From assembly GCA_020352215.1 (NCBI GenBank), contig CP070675.1, positions 5,313,916 through 5,358,584 of the forward strand: a DNA stretch of 44,669 nucleotides, in the 5' to 3' direction. The notes beneath the pieces were generated by a model. It did no database searches. It worked only from the letters and a program-made list of their open reading frames with translations, and was not told the DNA's origin. Origin of the DNA: Phycisphaerales bacterium (GTDB taxonomy: Bacteria > Planctomycetota > Phycisphaerae > Sedimentisphaerales > Anaerobacaceae). Positions 1 through 10,900 of this stretch are shown here, piece after piece. Positions within the stretch are counted from its first letter, which is position 1. Each line of letters opens with the position of its first letter. Both the position numbers and the translations under genes were made by a program.

Positions 1-1
1 G

Positions 2-3000
2 GGTGCAGCACTGCAGCCTGTTGATTTTGCTGCTGATGAAGCGGCACACTTGGTGCGGACTTTCGATTTCGAAGCTTTTGGCTTAGCTATTGAAGACTTG
101 ATCGAGACGTTCGGCCGAGACTACCCAGAAGGCCGAGCGTATCGGAAGCGTCTGGCTCTATTGGCCGCAGCGCGCAAGGATGTGCTTGTCTCCCTCGGGC
201 AGGGTGATTCGGGGGCACCTTCGCTGTCAGAATTGGCTCGCGAACTCGAATCGTTGCGGTACGAGGCGTTGCTCTCCAATCCGTTGCTTGACTTTGACGA
301 ACTGCTCTTGCTCAAGCGCAGGCGGGGGCAGCTTGGCCTTCCGGTCAACCACAAGTGCAACTCGGGAATCAAGCGTACCGGGTATGACAACGAGATTGCC
401 GTACTCTCACCGCTGCGTCCAAATGGGAAGTTGAGAACGCTCTTTCGCCCCACAGCGGGCCAGTTTGTCGGCGAGATCGACCTGCACTTCGACGCTGACC
501 GACTGCTTTTCACCATGCCGAAGGGCAAGACGTGGCAGATCTTTGAGATCGGAACAGGCGGGACTGGCCTGCGGCAGGTCTCGCGCGATGACCACCCGGA
601 CGTGGACAACTTTGACGCCTGTTATCTGCCTGACGGACGGATCGTCTACGCGTCAACCGCTTCGTATCACGCCGTTCCCTGCTGGCATGGCAAAGAGCGG
701 GCTTGCAGCATGTATCTTATGGACGCCGATGGAGGCAGTGTCCGCCAGTTGTGTTTCGATCAGGACCTCGACCTGCACCCAGCCGTGTTGCCTACCGGCC
801 AAGTCATCTTCAGCCGCTGGGATTACACTGGCCCCATGCACATATACTTGCGCCCTCTGATGGTCATGAACCCCGATGGGACCGGCCAGCGTGCGGTCTA
901 TGGAAGCAATTCTTACTGGCCGAATGCCCTCTATTTTCCTCGCGGCATCCCCGGAGCACCCAGCAAGTTGGTGGCTATCATAGCCGGTTATCATGGCGTC
1001 TCGCGCATGGGAGAGCTCGGGATTCTGGACTTGACGAAGGGCTGGTATGAGGCCGATGGCGTCGTCCAGCGGATCCCCGGTCGGGGCAAGCCGGTCAGGG
1101 CAATCATCCGCGATAATCTTGTCGACAAGTCTTGGCCGAAATTCCTGCATCCCTATCCGCTGAGCGAGAAGTACTTCCTTGTGGCATCGCAACCGAGAGG
1201 CAAGTCCCCGTGGGGGATCTATCTGGTGGATGTCTTCGACAACCTGCTGCCGATCCTCGTAGATCCGAAGTCGGATTTCTTTGAGCCCATCCCCGTCCGC
1301 AAAACACCTCGTCCACCTGTCATCGCCGACAGAGTGGACCTGCGGCGCAAAGACGCCGTCGTTTATCTGCACGATGTGTATGCCGGCCCTGGACTCGCGG
1401 GCGTACCCCATGGCACCATCAAGGAGCTCCGCATCGTGGCCTATCACTACGGCTATCCGGGCCTGGCCGGGCCGGACAAGATCGGCTGCGGCGGACCTTG
1501 GGAGGTGATGCGCATCATCGGCACAGTGCCGATATACAAAGACGGCTCGGCTGTTTTTCGCGTCCCAGCTAACACACCGCTCTGTGTGCAGCCTCTCGAC
1601 GACGAGGGTAAGGCGGTGCAACTTATGCGGAGCTGGTTTACGGCCATGCCGGGCGAGGTAGTCTCGTGCGTCGGTTGTCACGAGCAGCCGAGGCAAATCC
1701 CTGGGACGAATCAGCAGGCGGCTGCCACTCGCTCGCCGGACGTAATCGAGCCGTGGTATGGTCCGTCGAGAGGCCTTGATTTCGAAAGGGATGTCCAGCC
1801 CGTGCTTGATAAGTATTGTGTTGCCTGCCACGACGGCAAGGATGCCCATGAGGTCCCCGACCTTCGCTCGGAGCATCACATAAAGGATTATCACGGCAGG
1901 CCGCTTACGGACCTGGCTGCCCGCCGCCTGCACCCAACCGTCCACGAAGCTCTGGGGGGGACATCGGTTCGCTATACTGCTGCCTATGAAGCCCTGATAC
2001 CTTATGTACGCAGAGTCAACGTCGAGGACCATGTCGGCCTACTTGTCCCTGCCGAGTACCACGCCGACACCAGTGAGCTGATCCAGATGCTCAGTAAAGG
2101 CCACTACAACGTCCGGCTGGACAACGAAGCCTGGGACCGGTTGATTACCTGGATCGATCTAAATGCGCCCTGCCACGGCACATGGAGTGAGGTCGCCCCC
2201 ATTCCGGACGCTGCCGATCGTCGTCGCCGGGAGCTGTCGCGTTTGTACGGTGGGCCCGCCGACGATCCAGAACATATCCCGGATATGCCACGGGGGCCCC
2301 ATTCGCGAAAAGATGCGAACGGGACCCTGCGCCCGCCCGTCGCAGCGATTATGCTCGAGCCGGTGTCCGCAAGAACGCTGAAATTCCCAAGTGCCGCGGA
2401 CTGGCCATTCAACGCCCGGCAGGCCCGACTGCGGCAGAAGGCTGGCGGAACGTCCGAGAAAAGCATCGACCTTGGTGGCAGTATCACTATGAAGCTCGTG
2501 CGTGTTCCCGCCGGCCGGTTTGTCATGGGCGACTCTAAAGGTCAGGTTGATGAACGCCCGTCGTGGCCGGTCATGATCTGTGAGGACTTCTGGATGGGGG
2601 CTTGCGAGGTCACGAACGAGCAGTACCGCCTGTTTGATCACGATCACGATTCAGGCTATTTCAGCAAGCGCTTCCAGGGGCCGGATGGTCCGGGTCTGTC
2701 GCTCAACAATCCAAAGCAGCCCGCTGTTCGGGTCTCGTTTGAGCAGGCCCTTGCCTTTTGCCGGTGGCTTTCGCAGAAGACCGGCATGGAGTCCACGTTG
2801 CCGACGGAAGCGCAGTGGGAATATGCCTGCCGTGCCGGAACCCCCACTTCGTTCTCGTACGGTGACCATGCCACGGACTTCTCGCAGCACGCCAACATGG
2901 CCGACATTGCTCTCAGTGTGCCGCCAAGGCCCACGGGTGGTCTGGAATCGAACATCACCGCGCACTTCGGGAAGGGCATTTTCCTGTCGGCGGTGTATGG

Positions 3001-3388
3001 AGGCAACATCCTCTGCGACACGCGATTTGATGACGGGGTCATCGCAACCGCAAACGTGGGCAGCTACCAGCCCAATGCCTGGGGCTTGTTTGACATGCAC
3101 GGCAATGCATGTGAATGGACCCGGACAGCGTACAAACCCTATCCCTACAAAAGCGATGATGATCGCGACCCGACGCCGGAGCCTTCTCGAAGGATCGTTC
3201 GCGGCGGCTCCTGGTGCGACCGTCCCAAGAGATGTCGATCTGCCTTTCGTCTCAGTTATCCTCCGTGGCAGCGGGTCCACAATGTTGGCTTTCGTGTCGT
3301 CTGCACGATAAGACCGGCTTTGGAAAGAACCGTGGTCTCCGCGAAGGCCGCTCAAGGCACGCGGCTTGAAGACACCAGCCGTAGATGA
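2..3388 (+). CDS. HzsA-related dihaem protein with C-terminal FGE-like domain (5' partial)
   Basis: The frame is open to the left edge, so the true start and any signal peptide lie outside the window; the first in-window candidate is a TTG at 50, which is not convincing. Residue numbers below count from it. Residues about 140-420 hold WD40/TolB-like beta-propeller blades (PDGRIVY, TGQVIFSRWDYTG). Two haem-binding CxxCH motifs follow: CVGCH near 538 and CVACH near 590. Residues about 807-1092 form a formylglycine-generating-enzyme/SUMF1-like domain (PTEAQWEYACR, GNACEWT, VRGGSWC, GFRVV). Such proteins resemble the alpha subunit of hydrazine synthase and are annotated HzsA-related in planctomycetes; nothing here indicates anammox. 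Expected to be exported. The two cysteines near the GGSW motif do not match the spacing of true sulfatase-activating FGE, so the FGE-like part may have another role. It overlaps the next gene by 4 bases, implying translational coupling. Confidence 0.85.
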   Translation, partial: GAALQPVDFAADEAAHLVRTFDFEAFGLAIEDLIETFGRDYPEGRAYRKRLALLAAARKDVLVSLGQGDSGAPSLSELARELESLRYEALLSNPLLDFDELLLLKRRRGQLGLPVNHKCNSGIKRTGYDNEIAVLSPLRPNGKLRTLFRPTAGQFVGEIDLHFDADRLLFTMPKGKTWQIFEIGTGGTGLRQVSRDDHPDVDNFDACYLPDGRIVYASTASYHAVPCWHGKERACSMYLMDADGGSVRQLCFDQDLDLHPAVLPTGQVIFSRWDYTGPMHIYLRPLMVMNPDGTGQRAVYGSNSYWPNALYFPRGIPGAPSKLVAIIAGYHGVSRMGELGILDLTKGWYEADGVVQRIPGRGKPVRAIIRDNLVDKSWPKFLHPYPLSEKYFLVASQPRGKSPWGIYLVDVFDNLLPILVDPKSDFFEPIPVRKTPRPPVIADRVDLRRKDAVVYLHDVYAGPGLAGVPHGTIKELRIVAYHYGYPGLAGPDKIGCGGPWEVMRIIGTVPIYKDGSAVFRVPANTPLCVQPLDDEGKAVQLMRSWFTAMPGEVVSCVGCHEQPRQIPGTNQQAAATRSPDVIEPWYGPSRGLDFERDVQPVLDKYCVACHDGKDAHEVPDLRSEHHIKDYHGRPLTDLAARRLHPTVHEALGGTSVRYTAAYEALIPYVRRVNVEDHVGLLVPAEYHADTSELIQMLSKGHYNVRLDNEAWDRLITWIDLNAPCHGTWSEVAPIPDAADRRRRELSRLYGGPADDPEHIPDMPRGPHSRKDANGTLRPPVAAIMLEPVSARTLKFPSAADWPFNARQARLRQKAGGTSEKSIDLGGSITMKLVRVPAGRFVMGDSKGQVDERPSWPVMICEDFWMGACEVTNEQYRLFDHDHDSGYFSKRFQGPDGPGLSLNNPKQPAVRVSFEQALAFCRWLSQKTGMESTLPTEAQWEYACRAGTPTSFSYGDHATDFSQHANMADIALSVPPRPTGGLESNITAHFGKGIFLSAVYGGNILCDTRFDDGVIATANVGSYQPNAWGLFDMHGNACEWTRTAYKPYPYKSDDDRDPTPEPSRRIVRGGSWCDRPKRCRSAFRLSYPPWQRVHNVGFRVVCTIRPALERTVVSAKAAQGTRLEDTSRR

Positions 3389-6012
3389 ATAGGCGGTGTG
3401 CATATCAGTTTGGTCACCAGAATCCAATGCTCCAAAGAAACTCGGCAACAGGAAATCAGAAACTGGCCCTGTCCCTTATCGTGGCCTTCGTGATCTGCGG
3501 GGGCGTTTCCTTCCTTTCAAATGTAAGAGGGACAGAGACGTCGCATGTGGCACGGCTTTGCGCGAAGAACGATACGTGGCGCGAGGTCGTGCTGAATGCC
3601 CGTGAGGGTCTGAACAGGCCCGGAACAAGACAAGAAGAAAAGCAAAGGGTAGGGCGGCAACTGTGGAAGCAGATTGAAAGGGACTTTCCGGTCCAATCGG
3701 ACTGGGTGCTTCAGGACTATGGGGCAGATCCTCACCGCTGGTTAAGCGGCCCTACCACGGACGGCAATAAGAGGATGATCCGGGTGGTCCTGAACGAGGT
3801 GGGCTCGGAAGGACGGAAGCTGTCCGGCGATTTCGAACGCTTGTGCCGGGTTGGCGTCCCGCCGAATGATCCCCGCTGGCTTGATCTGTATGCCACGGCT
3901 TGCCAACTGCGGCGCCGGATTCGACTGAAGCCGCTTCTGCATATGTGCTCCCAGATCGTCTTCACCAAGCACTACAACCTGGGCGGCTCGCACTATGCCT
4001 ACACGGAGGGTCAATCCGATGCTCAGAACGAGAGGACCTTCGTACCGGGTACGGCTCTTTGCCTGCTGACGATGAACGATAGCTACGGCAGCGTTCGGGC
4101 TCTGATAAACGATCCGCGCGGCGTGATTCGCGATCCGGATGTTTCATATGACGGCAAGCGCATACTGTTTGCCTGGAAGAAGTCGGACCGCCAAGATGAT
4201 TATCACCTGTACGAGATGGAAGTAGAGACCGGCCACGTGCGTCAGCTAACCTTTGGCCTTGGGTATGCCGACTATGAAGGGGCATATTTGCCGGCCGGGG
4301 ACATCATCTTCAATTCCACTCGTTGCGTTCAGACGGTAGACTGCTGGTGGACCGAGGTGAGCAATCTCTACACGTGCGACAAGGACGGCAAGTATCTGCG
4401 AAGACTCTCCTTCGACCAGGTTCATACGAACTTCCCGACCGTCACAGAAGATGGGCGTGTGATCTACACGAGATGGGACTACAACGATAGGGCGCAAATA
4501 TACCCGCAGGGCCTGTTCCAAATGCGGCCTGATGGTACGGCACAGACCGAGTACTACGGCAACAATTCCTGGTTTCCCACGACGATCATGCACGCCCGGG
4601 ATATCCCCGGCACGCAGAAGGTTGTTGCGGTTCTCTCCGGCCATCACAGTCATCAGCGGGGCAAGCTCGCGATTATCGACACCCGCAAGGGCCGACAGGA
4701 AGCCTCCGGAGTTCAACTGATTGCGCCTGTTCGGAAAACAGAAGCCGTCAGGGTCGATGCTTATGGCCAAGATGGCGATCAGTTCCAGTATCCCTACCCC
4801 TTGAGCGAGACGGAATTCCTTGTTGCCTATGATCCCGAGGGAAGCGGCAACCAGCGATATGTCAGGCCGTATGCGATTTACCTCATGACTATTGACGGGC
4901 GTAGGGAGCTCCTTGCTGCGGATGCGAAGATTTCCTGCAACCAGCCGATACCTTTCGTGCCGCGCAAGAGGCCGCACACTATACCGAGCCGAACAGAGTA
5001 TAGCCACCACATGGGAACCTACTTCCTTCAGGACATTTATGTGGGGCCCGGCTTGGCCGGTGTCCCGCGCGGCACGATAAAGAAGATTCGGGTTGTGGCG
5101 CTGCGATATCGTGCCGCCGGCATAGGCAAAACGTTCGACGATGGGCCTGGTGGCGGCGCCTTGGCCAGCACGCCGGTAGGCGTGGGCAACACGAGTTGGG
5201 ATGTGAAGGTGGTGCTTGGCGAGGCAACTGTCCACGAGGACGGCTCGGCTATGTTCACCGTGCCCGCTCGCACGCCGGTGTACTTTCAGGCGCTGGACGC
5301 CAACGGCCACATGGTTCAGACCATGCGGAGTTGGTCTACGCTGCAGCCCGGAGAGACGCTCTCCTGTGTCGGCTGTCACGAAGACAAGAATCAGGCGCCC
5401 GCTGTTACGAAGAAGACTCTGGCCATGAGAACGGGGCCGGAACCGCTCAGGCTTTTCTACGGTCCGGCTCGCGGCTTCAGTTTCACTAATGAGATTCAGC
5501 CGATACTTGACGCCCACTGCATAAGCTGCCATACTGGCCAAGGAACACAGCCTTTTAGTCTTCTGGCAAATGTGGTTGAAGAGAAGGTAGCCAAACGAAT
5601 ATGGAGTGACTCCTATCTCGCCTTGACTGGAGCACGCCGCATCGAGCAACGTGGCGAGGGTGTCTATTACAAGGGCAATCAGGATGGCGAGTTCGTCAAG
5701 TGGATCAATAATATGTCTGCTCCCACAATGTTGCCGGCCTACTACAGCGGCGCATCCAGAAGTAAACTGATAACGCTGATTGCTCAGGGGCATGAAGGCG
5801 TGCGTCTCTCTCAGGAGCAGATGGACAAGATCGCTTGCTGGATTGATTTGGTTGTCCCCTATTGTGGTGACTATATGGAGGCGAATGCCTGGTCGCTGCA
5901 GGAGCAGCGCAAGTATCGCGATTTTCTCAACAAACGAAAACGCATGGAAGACATTGAGCAGAAGAACATCAGGGAGCTGCTCGCAGCACGCAGTCCGGTT
6001 GGCGACATATGA
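3385..6012 (+). CDS. HzsA-related dihaem protein, no FGE domain
   Basis: An 875-residue paralogue of the preceding gene. Blades such as DGRVIYTRWDYN and the stretch GPGLAGVPRGTIKK closely match GPGLAGVPHGTIKE upstream. CxxCH motifs are CVGCH near residue 660 and CISCH near 711. It lacks the C-terminal FGE-like domain and ends about 160 residues after the second haem site. The start at 3385 gives an ATGA overlap with gene 1. The signal-anchor-like stretch LALSLIVAFVICGGVSFL lies 30 residues in, so ATG 3427, which puts it closer to the N-terminus, is an alternative start; neither has a good ribosome binding site. Likely a periplasmic or cell-surface redox protein; substrate unknown. The tandem arrangement points to local duplication followed by loss or gain of the FGE-like part. 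Confidence 0.85.
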   Translation: MNRRCAYQFGHQNPMLQRNSATGNQKLALSLIVAFVICGGVSFLSNVRGTETSHVARLCAKNDTWREVVLNAREGLNRPGTRQEEKQRVGRQLWKQIERDFPVQSDWVLQDYGADPHRWLSGPTTDGNKRMIRVVLNEVGSEGRKLSGDFERLCRVGVPPNDPRWLDLYATACQLRRRIRLKPLLHMCSQIVFTKHYNLGGSHYAYTEGQSDAQNERTFVPGTALCLLTMNDSYGSVRALINDPRGVIRDPDVSYDGKRILFAWKKSDRQDDYHLYEMEVETGHVRQLTFGLGYADYEGAYLPAGDIIFNSTRCVQTVDCWWTEVSNLYTCDKDGKYLRRLSFDQVHTNFPTVTEDGRVIYTRWDYNDRAQIYPQGLFQMRPDGTAQTEYYGNNSWFPTTIMHARDIPGTQKVVAVLSGHHSHQRGKLAIIDTRKGRQEASGVQLIAPVRKTEAVRVDAYGQDGDQFQYPYPLSETEFLVAYDPEGSGNQRYVRPYAIYLMTIDGRRELLAADAKISCNQPIPFVPRKRPHTIPSRTEYSHHMGTYFLQDIYVGPGLAGVPRGTIKKIRVVALRYRAAGIGKTFDDGPGGGALASTPVGVGNTSWDVKVVLGEATVHEDGSAMFTVPARTPVYFQALDANGHMVQTMRSWSTLQPGETLSCVGCHEDKNQAPAVTKKTLAMRTGPEPLRLFYGPARGFSFTNEIQPILDAHCISCHTGQGTQPFSLLANVVEEKVAKRIWSDSYLALTGARRIEQRGEGVYYKGNQDGEFVKWINNMSAPTMLPAYYSGASRSKLITLIAQGHEGVRLSQEQMDKIACWIDLVVPYCGDYMEANAWSLQEQRKYRDFLNKRKRMEDIEQKNIRELLAARSPVGDI

Positions 6013-6045
6013 GCAGAAGATATAGTACGTTACGGAGGATTCACC

Positions 6046-7932
6046 ATGAGCAGAAGCACGGCGAAGCAAGGTCGATGCGCCAGGATCGTGGCACTGGCGC
6101 TGTATCTGACCGCCGGTGTTCGCGGGGCAGACTATCTTTCTCCTTCGGCGCTAGTGGCCGACAGCAAGGGCGGCAGCCTCTACATAGCCGAGGCCACGGC
6201 CAAGCAGGTTGCCGTGCTCGATCTGGCCCTTGACGAGGTGACTCGGACGTTTTCTGTTCCGGATGAGCCGAGCGGCTTGGCTCTGTCGCGTGACGGATCC
6301 CGCCTGTACGTGACCTGTGGCTCAGCCCAGGGCCGCGTGCACGTGGCGCACCCGCGCAGCGGAGAATCTCTCGATACCTTGCCCGTGGGCCATACACCCA
6401 CAGCTCCCGTGCTTAGCCCGGACGGCAAGCGTCTGTATGTATGCAACAGCTTGGACGACACCGTCTCGGTGATAGATACTGAGCATCGTAGAGAGATTGC
6501 GCGGATTCGTGTCTCGCGTGAGCCGGTTGCGGCAAGTGTGACGCCCGATGCAAAGTGGCTCTACGTGGGTAACCAACTCCCTGACGGGCCAGCCGATGCC
6601 GGACCAGTGGCCTGCAAGGTCTCCGTCATAAACATCGAGACATTGAGCGTCGACGTGTCGATTGTTCTGCCGAACGGCAGCACGGGGCTGCGTGGGCTGG
6701 CCGTTTCGCCAGACGGCAGTTTTGTATTTGTCTCGCACCTTCTCTCTCGATATACAGTCCCCACCACCCAATTGGAGCGCGGCTGGATCAACACAAACGC
6801 CATCACCATCATAGACGCCGCAGACAGGAAGCTGATCGAGACCGTTCTGCTCGACGACGTAGACTACGGCGCCGCCAACCCATGGGCTGTTGCCTGCACT
6901 GCCGATGGCAAATACCTCTGTGTGACGCACGCGGGGACACACGAACTGAGCCTCACAGATGTGGACGCTATGCTGGACAAGATCAAAAGCCACCGTGAAC
7001 GCCAAAGTAGAGATGCTCGCAGTAGCGGCTCAGGACCGGGCGCATCATACGGTTACGGTGGCGAATCGGTGTCCGACATTCCCAATCAGTTGAGCTTTCT
7101 TCATGGGATTCGGCGACGTGTCAGACTCGGCGGCAGGGGCCCGCGCGCACTCGTAGTAGTTGACCACAAGGCCTACGTAGCAGAATACTTCACCGACAGC
7201 ATAACGATGGTGGACATGGGCCATAAATCGAGAGTCGAGACCACCTCGATAGCCCTTGGCCCGAAGAAACAGATGACTGCCGTCCGCAGGGGAGAAATGC
7301 TCTTCCACGATGCCTTGCTTTGTTTTCAGGGCTGGCAGAGCTGCGCCAGCTGTCACCCCGCCGACGGCCGGCCCGATGCCCTGAATTGGGATCTGCTCAA
7401 CGATGGGTTGGGCAATCCAAAGAACACCAAGAGCCTCTTGCTGGCCCACGAGACTCCGCCCGCTATGATCACGGGCGTGCGCGATACGGCGGAGGCTGCC
7501 GTCCGTGCCGGTATCAGACACATTCAGTTTGCCACGTGTCCCGAAGAGGATGCCGCTGCAATCGACGAGTATCTAAAATCTCTCAAGCCGGCCCCAAGCC
7601 CCTATCTTGTAAAGGGCGAGCTAAGTGGGTCGGCCCAGCGGGGACGGCAAGTATTTGAAAAGGCCAAGTGCTCTTCCTGCCACAATGGCCCATTGCACAC
7701 CGACCTGAAGAAATATGATGTAGGCACGGGTAGGGGCAGGGAAAAGGGCCTGGAATTTGACACGCCCACTCTTGTCGAAGTGTGGAGGACGGCGCCATAT
7801 CTATATGACGGCCGCGCCGTTACCATAAAAGAGGTTCTGACCAAGTACAATCCCGACGACAAACACGGCGCCACATCCGACCTCACCGAGCGGCAGATAA
7901 ATGATCTGGCTGAGTTCGTCCTCTCTCAGTGA
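6046..7932 (+). CDS. YVTN beta-propeller / dihaem cytochrome c peroxidase-like fusion
   Basis: 628 residues with GGAGG at 6034-6038, 7 bases before the ATG. An N-terminal signal peptide (IVALALYLTAGVRGA) is followed by a seven-bladed-type propeller made of YVTN-like repeats (SPDGKRLYVCNSLDDTVSVID, TPDAKWLYVGNQ, SPDGSFVFVSH) to about residue 400. The C-terminal third has two CxxCH motifs, CASCH near 432 and CSSCH near 541, in a MauG/bacterial cytochrome c peroxidase-like context (DTPTLVEVWRTAPYLYDGR). Family members reduce peroxide or oxidise protein or small-molecule substrates in the periplasm. It starts 33 bases after the second HzsA-related gene and is probably in the same operon, so the three gene products may act together as an extracytoplasmic electron-transfer set. 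The substrate cannot be read from sequence. Confidence 0.85.
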   Translation: MSRSTAKQGRCARIVALALYLTAGVRGADYLSPSALVADSKGGSLYIAEATAKQVAVLDLALDEVTRTFSVPDEPSGLALSRDGSRLYVTCGSAQGRVHVAHPRSGESLDTLPVGHTPTAPVLSPDGKRLYVCNSLDDTVSVIDTEHRREIARIRVSREPVAASVTPDAKWLYVGNQLPDGPADAGPVACKVSVINIETLSVDVSIVLPNGSTGLRGLAVSPDGSFVFVSHLLSRYTVPTTQLERGWINTNAITIIDAADRKLIETVLLDDVDYGAANPWAVACTADGKYLCVTHAGTHELSLTDVDAMLDKIKSHRERQSRDARSSGSGPGASYGYGGESVSDIPNQLSFLHGIRRRVRLGGRGPRALVVVDHKAYVAEYFTDSITMVDMGHKSRVETTSIALGPKKQMTAVRRGEMLFHDALLCFQGWQSCASCHPADGRPDALNWDLLNDGLGNPKNTKSLLLAHETPPAMITGVRDTAEAAVRAGIRHIQFATCPEEDAAAIDEYLKSLKPAPSPYLVKGELSGSAQRGRQVFEKAKCSSCHNGPLHTDLKKYDVGTGRGREKGLEFDTPTLVEVWRTAPYLYDGRAVTIKEVLTKYNPDDKHGATSDLTERQINDLAEFVLSQ

Positions 7933-7973
7933 GTGTGACGGGCCTATCCTCTGTCCGTCGCAGGCAGGTACGC

Positions 7974-10900
7974 CTACGTTCTTCGTAGGTGCCCGTCCAG
8001 GCCATAGCTCTTGCCTGCCTTGGCCTTGATTTCGTTTGTCTGGTCACCGTAACGGACGCTGCAAGTCCCGTCACGATCGCTCCGTATCTTGGCCTCGGAG
8101 AGCCTTCCGTCTTCCCATACAATGTCCACTTCAAAGCCGCCCCTCGCTCGTAGGCCCGTGACGTGACCGGCCGACCAGGCTCTGGGTAGTGCCGCCAGCA
8201 AGTGGATCTCACCTGCATGGCTTTGCAGCAGCATCTCAGCGATACCGGCCGTGCCGCCGAAGTTGCCGTCTATCTGGAAAGGCGGGTGCGTGTCGAATAA
8301 ATTCGACAGCGTGGACTTTCGCAGCAAGGCCAGCACATTTTCGTACGCCTTCTCGCCATCGTGCAATTTGGCCCAGAAGTTGATTATCCATGCCCGGCTC
8401 CACCCCGTATGACCACCACCGTGTGACAGTCGATACTCCAAAGACTTCCGTGCCGCCGCCGCCAGGTCTGGCGTTCGGCCGGGCGTAATCTGCTTGCCTG
8501 GGTGCAGGGCGAACAGATGCGATATGTGTCGGTGACCGGGCTCCGGCTCTTCAAACTCCTCGTTCCACTCCAGCAGTCGTCCGTCCGAGCCTATCTTTGG
8601 TCCGGCCAGCTTCTCGCGAGCCGACCGTATCTGCCGGATGAACTCGTCATCGATTGCGAGCACCTCGCTGGCCTCGATACAGTTGGTGAACAGATCATAG
8701 ATGATCTGCTGGTCCATGGCCGGGCCCATCGTGATGTGGGCGACCTTGCCGTCACTCGTGCGGAAACGGTTCTCTGGAGACATCGACGGCCCGCACACGA
8801 GCTGACCTGTTTTCGGATCTTCGACTAAGTAGTCCAAAAGAAACTCAGCCGCCTCTTTCATAATCGGGTATGCTCGATCGGCCAGGAACTTCTTGTCACC
8901 GCCGAATTCAAAATGTTCCCACAGGTGTTGACAGCACCAGGCAGCACCGGTGGGCCACATGCCGTATCCTACGTTGCCTATGGGAGAGGTCCACCACCAG
9001 GCATCTGTAGTGTGGTGGGCCACGAATCCGCGGCACCCGTATACGTCTCTTGCTGTCTTTCGCCCGCGAGGTCTCAGATTGTCAACGAGGTCGAAGAATG
9101 GCTCGTGACATTCACCAAGATTGCACACCTCGGCCGGCCAATAGTTCATTTGCACGTTTATGTTGATATGGTAGTCACTGTTCCAGGGCGCAGTTATGTG
9201 GTGATTCCATATACCCTGAAGGTTTGCGGGCATACATCCCGGCCGGGAGCTACACATCAGAAGGTATCGACCGAACTGAAAATAAAGAGCGCACAGCCCC
9301 GGGTCGGTTCCGCCCTCCTTTAGCGCAGACAAGCGTTCATCCGTCGGCTTCTTCTCCACATCTTTGCCGCCCAGATTCAACGACACTCTTCGAAATAGTC
9401 GCCTATGCTCGCTTATGTGTGCGCGCCGGAGCTCTTCATAGCCTTTCCCAGTTACACGGGCCATTTCTTTTTTACAGACCGCGCCCGGATTGCTGTGCCG
9501 ATAATCAGTGGCTGCAACAAGAAGCAAGGTAGCTGCATCGGCTTTCTCTAATCGCAGACCTGCATCCTTGGCTGTTAACCTTCCCCCTTCCGAGATGATC
9601 CGCAATCGCCCCTCGAACTTGACCCCCTTGTGTCCACCATCCTGCACGGCTTGGCCTGTCATCACGATCATATCTGGTGAGACAGTCTCAACCTTAACGT
9701 CTCCTGGTCGAGACAGACCTGCATCGAACGTGATCTTGCCCGGTTTGTCACATGATAGGCGTACTACAATGCACTGGTCCGCTGGACTGGCAAAAACCTC
9801 GCGAGTGAAAGTTGCATCTCCATCTCGATAATAGGCTTTGGCAATTGCACGATCGAGGTCCAGTTCGCGCCGGTAATCTGCTATCGAGTTGCTCTTCTGA
9901 AATCGCAGGTGCAAGTCACCAAGTGTTTGGTAGCTCCTAATGAGTCTCGGCCCCATGAATTCTCTTTGTACGAGCCTCTGGGCCTCCAGGTACTTGCCCG
10001 CGAACATGAGTTCCCTGGCTTTGGCCAAGTGTTTGTGGGCGCCTACCCGGTCTCGATCGACGGGATGTCCCGCCCATACCGTGTCTTCATTCAGCTGCAG
10101 GTGCTCGGTTTCTATCCCGCCGAAGACCATAGCTCCCAAGCGGCCATTGCCCACAGGCAGTGCTTCCGTCCATTTCTGTGCGGGTTGGCGGTACCACAGC
10201 TTCAACTCGTCCCGCGTCTCTGAGGCGGAGCTGGGCTCTACCGCTGAGATGAGATACTTGTTACCAGCCTTGGTTTCGAACTCCACGACGCCGTTCTCCG
10301 GCGTGGTGGTTTCCACTGGTTTGCCTTCGGATGTCACTCGCACGGGGACACGCGTTCGAATTCTGCACGTGTTGCCGAGTTTGGAATGGATTGTAGCCTT
10401 ACTGAGTCTTCCGTCCTTCCAGGCGATATCGACGTTGAAGCCGCCGCGGGCGCACAGGCCCTGGATGCGCCCCTTGGGCCAGACCGTCGGCAGGGCGGGC
10501 AGCAGGTGTATCTCGCCCGCATGGCTTTGCAGCAGCATCTCTGCTAACCCTGCTGTGCCGCCGAAGTTGCCGTCGATTTGGAACGGGGGATGCGCATCAA
10601 ACATATTCGGATACATGCGCTCGGGAGTAAGAAGGTTGCTCAGCATCTTGTAGGCGTGGTCACCATCCTCAAACCGCGCCCAGAAATTCACCTTCCACGC
10701 CATGGACCATCCTGTGCCGCCGTCGCCGCGGAACTCGAGCGATTTGCGAGCCGCGGCGAACAGGTCGGGCGTTCCGCGTCGAGTGATCTCTTTGCCCGGG
10801 TGCAGCCCGAAAAGGTGCGAGACGTGGCGGTGTTGGTTCTTGGGATCGTCCTTGTCCTGCAGCCACTCCTGGAGTTGGCCGTGCCTTCCTATCTGGTTCG

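Noticed and set aside
653..2032. 459-codon minus-strand frame inside the first gene
   Set aside because: Antisense shadow of the HzsA-related gene, whose propeller and haem motifs are certain.
3190..3300. Genuine sulfatase-activating formylglycine-generating enzyme
   Set aside because: The cysteine spacing after GGSW differs from active FGE and no sulfatase gene is in the window.
2..6012. True hydrazine synthase / anammox metabolism
   Set aside because: No beta/gamma hydrazine synthase subunits or hydrazine dehydrogenase nearby, and the context is polysaccharide degradation; the proteins are only relatives of HzsA.
4246..6069. 607-codon minus-strand frame
   Set aside because: Antisense shadow of the second HzsA-related gene; no domain is seen in it.
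7971..7991. Hairpin CGCCTACG-TTCTT-CGTAGGTG as a bidirectional terminator
   Set aside because: The stem is real but overlaps the GH95 stop codon and has no T-run on either side, so termination is not supported.
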